Source of the DNA: Proteobacteria bacterium SG_bin9
Lineage (GTDB): Bacteria > Pseudomonadota > Alphaproteobacteria > Rhizobiales > Xanthobacteraceae
Assembly (NCBI GenBank): GCA_002083525.1
Contig: LWDM01000029.1
Span: 1-64,000 of the forward strand
DNA: 64,000 nucleotides
Direction: 5' to 3'
The notes under the pieces were generated by a model that saw nothing but the letters and a program-made list of their open reading frames with translations, had not been told where the DNA came from and searched no databases. Below are positions 60,214 through 64,000 of this stretch, in pieces. A program made the translations under genes and the position numbers. Position 1 is the stretch's first letter. Every line of letters starts with the position of its first letter.

Positions 60214-61305
60214 TTAGCTCCCCATCGCCACCGGGCGGAAGGCCATCAGGAGGTGCCGGTCGAGCTTGGGGCCCATGTCTTCCATGATGGCGAACGCTTC
60301 CGTACGCGAGAAGGCGCGCTTGTAGGCGCGGTCCTCGACCAGCGCCGCATAGATGTCGACGATGGTGATCATACGCACAATGTCGGCGATGCCGTCGGCG
60401 CGGAGCCCATCCGGATAGCCGGTGCCGTCGAGGAATTCGTGATGGTGCAGCACCACATCGAGCATCTCGCGCGGATAGCCGCCTTGCGCGAACAGCGCGT
60501 CATAACCGAGCTGCGCATGCTTGCGCACGGTCATCATTTCCGCCTCGTCGAGCTGTCCCGGCTTGTCGAGGATCGCCAGCGGGATGAACGCCTTGCCGAC
60601 GTCGTGCAGCAGCGCCGCACGTGCCAACCGCCGCTGATCCTCCTCGCGCATGCCGAGATGCTGCGCGAACGCCACCGCGAAGCCGGTGACGAAGAGGCAG
60701 TGGCGGTACGTATGGTTGTGGTGACGGCCGACGGTGATCAGCCAGTCCTTGATCGAGGTGCGCTTGATCGCCTTCAGGATCGGGCCTTCGGCTTCCATCA
60801 CGTCCTGCAACGTCAACGGATTGCCGAACGGCAGTTTGGCAAAGATCTTCACCATCACCTTGTGCGCAGCGCTGACGCCGTTGTTGAGTGCCTCACGCTT
60901 GGCCTCGCGCTCGTCCTCGCCATCGTCCGGCAGAACCGCACGCAACCTCTTCTGGATACTCGCTGCATCGAACGGCCGCTGAATGGTATCGGTGGCGCCA
61001 AGCGCCCAGGCTTGCGTCGAGCCGTGGTGCAGCGAGCCTGTAAGCACAAACAGCCGCGGCAGATTCTCGTAATTCTTGCCGAGCAGCTTCTTGCGCACCT
61101 GCTGGATCGCAGCCGTCGAGCGCAGATCGATGTCGACGACCACGCCGCTGAACTGCTTTTGCGGATTGTCGGGAATGCCGGCCGTCGGCACGATCGATAC
61201 GTCGCCGATCGCCGACAGGATCTGGGCCAGTTCTTCGCTGCTATCCTGGCGGTCGGATGCCAACAGCACCCGCCTCCGCGACCGGACGTCGTCCGCCAAA
61301 CTCAT
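60214..61305 (-). CDS. HD-GYP phosphodiesterase with degenerate receiver domain
   Basis: 363-residue cyclic-di-GMP hydrolase-like protein. The N-terminal receiver-like domain (about 8-120) has VVVDIDLRS at the phosphoacceptor position, but the conserved Lys-Pro near its end is replaced by IQRPFDA, so it may not be phosphorylated normally. The HD-GYP domain (about 150-360) shows ALLHDVGKAFIP and HHHEFLDGTGYPDGL, the HD and GYP signatures. Start at ATG 61305; the frame is open to 61359. Inserted on the minus strand between dprA and topA, convergent with dprA (4 bp between stops). Confidence 0.9.
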   Translation of the reverse strand: MSLADDVRSRRRVLLASDRQDSSEELAQILSAIGDVSIVPTAGIPDNPQKQFSGVVVDIDLRSTAAIQQVRKKLLGKNYENLPRLFVLTGSLHHGSTQAWALGATDTIQRPFDAASIQKRLRAVLPDDGEDEREAKREALNNGVSAAHKVMVKIFAKLPFGNPLTLQDVMEAEGPILKAIKRTSIKDWLITVGRHHNHTYRHCLFVTGFAVAFAQHLGMREEDQRRLARAALLHDVGKAFIPLAILDKPGQLDEAEMMTVRKHAQLGYDALFAQGGYPREMLDVVLHHHEFLDGTGYPDGLRADGIADIVRMITIVDIYAALVEDRAYKRAFSRTEAFAIMEDMGPKLDRHLLMAFRPVAMGS

Positions 61306-61425
61306 GGTGTCATGTCTCGTTCGCCCACTCCGAGACGTGATCAAGACACAAAAATGCATCCGGTCCGTTAAACTGCGTGCTTAAGTTGTATTGGGAAACC
61401 GCAGAGGCCATTCACCGCGGATGCA

Positions 61426-61439
61426 GGTTCCGCGGAACC
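61426..61439. promoter_or_regulatory. 14-bp palindrome between small protein gene and HD-GYP gene
   Basis: GGTTCCGCGGAACC reads identically on both strands. Its 12-bp core GTTCCGCGGAAC recurs exactly at 33255-33266 upstream of dapA. The spacing and neighbours do not show an EcfG-type promoter. It may be a regulator site or a mini-hairpin repeat. Confidence 0.4.
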
Positions 61440-61446
61440 GATACCC

Positions 61447-61662
61447 CTAGTGGTTTGGCCGTTGTTGCCGGGTGCGGATGACCTCCTCCGCCTCAAGCAG
61501 TGCCATATCGAGCAGAAACCCAAGCGTTTCAAGGCGATGCCGACGCGCGATTTGCGACAGATGACCAACCCATTCTGCAACAAATCCGGCTGCTTCCAGC
61601 GGATCGCCTTCCCCCTCGGTCGGCAACGGGCTGTCAGACCGGCGAACCTTACGCTGAGTCAT
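61447..61662 (-). CDS. Small hypothetical protein, 71 residues
   Basis: Unrecognised soluble protein: MTQRKVRRSDSPLPTEGEGD then an amphipathic helical stretch (LEAAGFVAEWVGHLSQIARR and ETLGFLLDMALLEAEEVI). The charge pattern and helix periodicity suggest a genuine gene, and similar proteins are annotated in relatives (from memory). It starts near the topA promoter region on the opposite strand and ends 141 bp before the HD-GYP start. Confidence is moderate because no family motif is visible. Confidence 0.6.
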   Translation of the reverse strand: MTQRKVRRSDSPLPTEGEGDPLEAAGFVAEWVGHLSQIARRHRLETLGFLLDMALLEAEEVIRTRQQRPNH

Positions 61663-61911
61663 CTATTAATGAGCTCCGTCGCGTGGAGAGGAATCGCGCT
61701 CAGGTTGCATATTTCTATATATCCCCTCTCAGCTGCGCAACCTCAGGTTTAATTATAGTGTACATACAATCAATGTTTCCGGCCTATGAAACCCATCCAT
61801 GCGGCATCCTGATTTGACAGCGGGGGTCTCTTTACCCATGTTCCGGCGCAACGAGGATCGGGCTGCGCCTGCGAGTCGATCCCCTCCTCTCCCGTAAGCA
61901 CTTGGAAAATC
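61663..61911. other. Divergent region upstream of topA
   Basis: 249 bp with an AT-rich island (about 61700-61800) containing runs such as TATTTCTATATATCC and TTTAATTATAG. It is the likely promoter for topA and for the small minus-strand gene. Torsion-sensitive promoters of topA are often AT-rich, which is consistent. No operator was assigned. Confidence 0.55.
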
Positions 61912-64000
61912 ATGAATATCGTCATTGTCGAGTCGCCTGCGAAGGCCAAGACGATCAATAAGTATTTGGGCTCCTCCTATGAGGTGCTGGCCTCGTTCGG
62001 CCATATCCGTGACCTGCCAGCCAAGAACGGATCGGTCGATCCGGACTCGAATTTCAAGATGATCTGGGAGGTCGATCCGAAGGCGGCCGGCCGGATGAAC
62101 GACATCGCGCGCGCCGTGAAGGGCGCCGACAAGCTGATCCTCGCCACCGACCCCGATCGCGAAGGCGAAGCCATCTCCTGGCATGTGCTCGAGGTGCTGA
62201 AGGAAAAGCGCGCGCTCAAGGATCAGCAGATCGAGCGTGTCGTCTTCAACGCCATCACCAAGCAGTCTGTCACCGACGCGATGAAGCACCCGCGCCAGAT
62301 CGATGGCGCACTGGTCGACGCCTACATGGCGCGCCGTGCGCTCGATTATCTGGTCGGCTTCACCCTCTCCCCCGTTCTCTGGCGCAAGCTGCCCGGCGCC
62401 CGCTCGGCCGGCCGTGTGCAGTCGGTGGCGCTGCGCCTCGTCTGTGACCGCGAGCTTGAGATCGAGAAGTTCGTCGCCCGTGAATACTGGTCGCTGATCG
62501 CAACACTCGCGACGCCGAAGGGCGACACATTCGAGGCGCGCCTCGTCGGCGCCGACGGCAAGAAGCTGCAGCGTCTCGATATCGGCACCGGCGCTGAAGC
62601 CGAGGACTTCAAGAAGTCGCTCGAAGCCGCGAACTATCAGGTCACCTCGGTCGAGGCGAAACCTGCCCGCCGCAACCCGTACCCGCCGTTCACCACCTCG
62701 ACCTTGCAGCAGGAAGCGAGCCGCAAGCTCGGCCTCGCGCCGGCGATCACCATGCGCATCGCGCAGCGCCTTTATGAAGGCATCGACATCGGCGGCGAGA
62801 CCACAGGTCTCATCACTTATATGCGTACCGACGGCGTGCAGATCGCGCCGGAAGCGATCACGCAGGCGCGCACGGTGATCGGTCAGGACTACGGCAAGGC
62901 CTACGTCCCCGACGCGCCGCGCATGTATCAGACGAAAGCGAAGAACGCGCAGGAAGCGCACGAAGCGATCCGCCCGACCGATCTGTCGCGCCGGCCGTCG
63001 AGCCTGCGCTCGCGCCTCGATAGCGACCAGTACAAGCTCTATGAGCTGATCTGGATGCGTACGCTGGCGAGCCAGATGGAATCCGCCGAGATGGAGCGCA
63101 CCACCGTCGACATCAGCGCGAAAGCGGGCGGCCGTACGCTGGAGCTGCGCGCCACCGGCCAGGTGATCAAGTTCGACGGCTTCCTCGCCGTCTATCAGGA
63201 AGGCCGCGACGACGATCCGGAAGACGACGAGAGCCGCCGCCTGCCCGCCATGAACGAGGGCGATGCGCTCAAGCGCGACAGCCTCGCCGTGACGCAACAC
63301 TTCACCGAGCCGCCGCCGCGTTTCTCGGAAGCATCGCTGGTCAAGCGTATGGAAGAGCTCGGCATCGGCCGCCCCTCGACCTACGCCTCGATCATTCAGG
63401 TTCTGAAGGACCGCGGCTACGTCAAGCTCGACAAGAAGCGTCTGCATGGCGAGGACAAGGGCCGCGTCGTCGTCGCGTTTCTGGAAAACTTCTTCGCCCG
63501 CTATGTCGAATACGATTTCACGGCCGGCCTCGAAGAGCAGCTCGACCGGATCTCAAACAACGAGATTGCCTGGCGGCAGGTGCTGAAGGATTTCTGGACC
63601 GGCTTCATCGGCGCCGTCGACGACATCAAGGAGCTGCGTGTCGCGCAGGTGCTGGACGCGCTCGACGAAATGCTTGGGCCGCACATCTATCCGCCGCGCG
63701 AGGACGGCATCGATCCGCGCCAGTGCCCGACGTGCGGCACCGGCAAGCTGAACCTGAAGGCCGGCAAGTTCGGCGCCTTCGTCGGCTGCACCAACTATCC
63801 GGAATGCCGCTACACCCGTCCCCTCGCTGCGAGTGGCGATGGCGATGGTGGTGGCGACCGTATTCTCGGCAAGGATCCGGAGACGGGCCTCGATGTCGCG
63901 ATCAAGTCGGGACGCTTCGGGCCTTACATCCAGCTCGGCGAGCCGAAGGACTACGGCGAAGACGAGAAGCCGAAGCGTGCCGGCATTCCGAAAGGCACAT
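61912..64000 (+). CDS. topA: DNA topoisomerase I, N-terminal 696 residues (cut by window edge)
   Basis: Type IA topoisomerase that relaxes negative supercoils. TOPRIM domain: MNIVIVESPAKAKTINKYLG and LATDPDREGEAISWHVLEVL (DxDxE metal motif). Catalytic Tyr303 lies in GLITYMRTDGVQ. The central toroid includes RSAGRVQSVALRLVCDRELE, and a C-terminal four-Cys zinc ribbon (CPTCGTGKLNL and FVGCTNYPECRY) begins near residue 605. The window stops inside the C-terminal repeats, as E. coli TopA has 865 residues and alphaproteobacterial ones are often longer. It follows the dprA/HD-GYP pair, as is common in Rhizobiales. Confidence 0.97.
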   Translation, partial: MNIVIVESPAKAKTINKYLGSSYEVLASFGHIRDLPAKNGSVDPDSNFKMIWEVDPKAAGRMNDIARAVKGADKLILATDPDREGEAISWHVLEVLKEKRALKDQQIERVVFNAITKQSVTDAMKHPRQIDGALVDAYMARRALDYLVGFTLSPVLWRKLPGARSAGRVQSVALRLVCDRELEIEKFVAREYWSLIATLATPKGDTFEARLVGADGKKLQRLDIGTGAEAEDFKKSLEAANYQVTSVEAKPARRNPYPPFTTSTLQQEASRKLGLAPAITMRIAQRLYEGIDIGGETTGLITYMRTDGVQIAPEAITQARTVIGQDYGKAYVPDAPRMYQTKAKNAQEAHEAIRPTDLSRRPSSLRSRLDSDQYKLYELIWMRTLASQMESAEMERTTVDISAKAGGRTLELRATGQVIKFDGFLAVYQEGRDDDPEDDESRRLPAMNEGDALKRDSLAVTQHFTEPPPRFSEASLVKRMEELGIGRPSTYASIIQVLKDRGYVKLDKKRLHGEDKGRVVVAFLENFFARYVEYDFTAGLEEQLDRISNNEIAWRQVLKDFWTGFIGAVDDIKELRVAQVLDALDEMLGPHIYPPREDGIDPRQCPTCGTGKLNLKAGKFGAFVGCTNYPECRYTRPLAASGDGDGGGDRILGKDPETGLDVAIKSGRFGPYIQLGEPKDYGEDEKPKRAGIPKGT

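Noticed and set aside
61426..61500. EcfG-type stress promoter (GGAAC ... CGTT)
   Set aside because: GGAAC is present within the palindrome, but the CGTT element is not at 17-19 bp on either strand.
61753..63447. 564-codon minus-strand frame over topA
   Set aside because: Antisense to topA; the plus strand carries the catalytic Tyr and the metal motif.

Overview
The window is a chromosomal segment from a GC-rich alphaproteobacterium of the order Rhizobiales, most likely the Bradyrhizobium / Rhodopseudomonas / Afipia / Nitrobacter group. The pointers are typical alphaproteobacterial gene orders (rpoZ-rsh-pdxJ-acpS-lepB-rnc-era-recO, glyA-nrdR-ribD-ribE-ribH-nusB-thiL, pyrB-pyrC-plsY-dprA-topA), a magnesium-type HemB, an LdtR-like MarR regulator, porins of the rhizobial Porin_2 type, a GatCAB amidotransferase and palindromic repeats around a GTGGGTACCGG core. 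I assigned families by reading motifs; no database search was possible.

Layout. 1-7.2 kb: the 5' part of a membrane pyrophosphatase gene, then an operon on the minus strand for one-carbon metabolism, ribonucleotide reductase control, riboflavin, NusB and ThiL. 7.5-11.8 kb: an LdtR-like regulator, a DUF6163-like membrane protein, hemB, an RDD membrane protein and the N-end-rule leucyltransferase bpt. 11.8-15.4 kb: a complete sitABCD manganese/iron ABC transporter with a Mur-box-like operator. 15.4-20 kb: a methyltransferase coupled to parC, then two tandem secreted Gly/Tyr-rich paralogues, each with its own terminator. 19.5-27.5 kb: the stringent-response/era/rnc operon. 27.9-33.1 kb: a NYN-domain protein overlapping a uracil-DNA glycosylase, a LysR/tautomerase divergent pair, then dapA-mscL-smpB-peroxiredoxin. 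33.4-39.4 kb: a lytic transglycosylase, one intact porin, one 5'-truncated porin, and tRNA-Ser(GCU). 39.4-43.8 kb: a TPR/GT41 O-GlcNAc-transferase-like protein, a small Sel1-like protein, a structured non-coding stretch ending in a strong terminator, and a 30-residue lysine-rich peptide gene. 43.8-48.9 kb: gatB, an FkbM methyltransferase and gatC-(small Cys protein)-gatA. 48.9-53 kb: an inverted pair of REP-like elements, a nitronate-monooxygenase/LysR pair, ruvX and an AEC transporter. 53-55.2 kb: a caspase-like protein coupled to a VanX-like dipeptidase. 55.4-64 kb: pyrB, a degenerate dihydroorotase, plsY, dprA, an HD-GYP protein and the start of topA.

Most of the window is core housekeeping DNA. 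I did not find a clearly new multi-gene system. The items most worth following are the caspase/dipeptidase pair, the degenerate PyrC, the truncated porin beside tRNA-Ser, the GT41 protein, the structured minus-strand RNA candidate at 42.8-43.1 kb with the lysine-rich peptide beside it, and the REP-like pair whose stems differ while the loop is identical.
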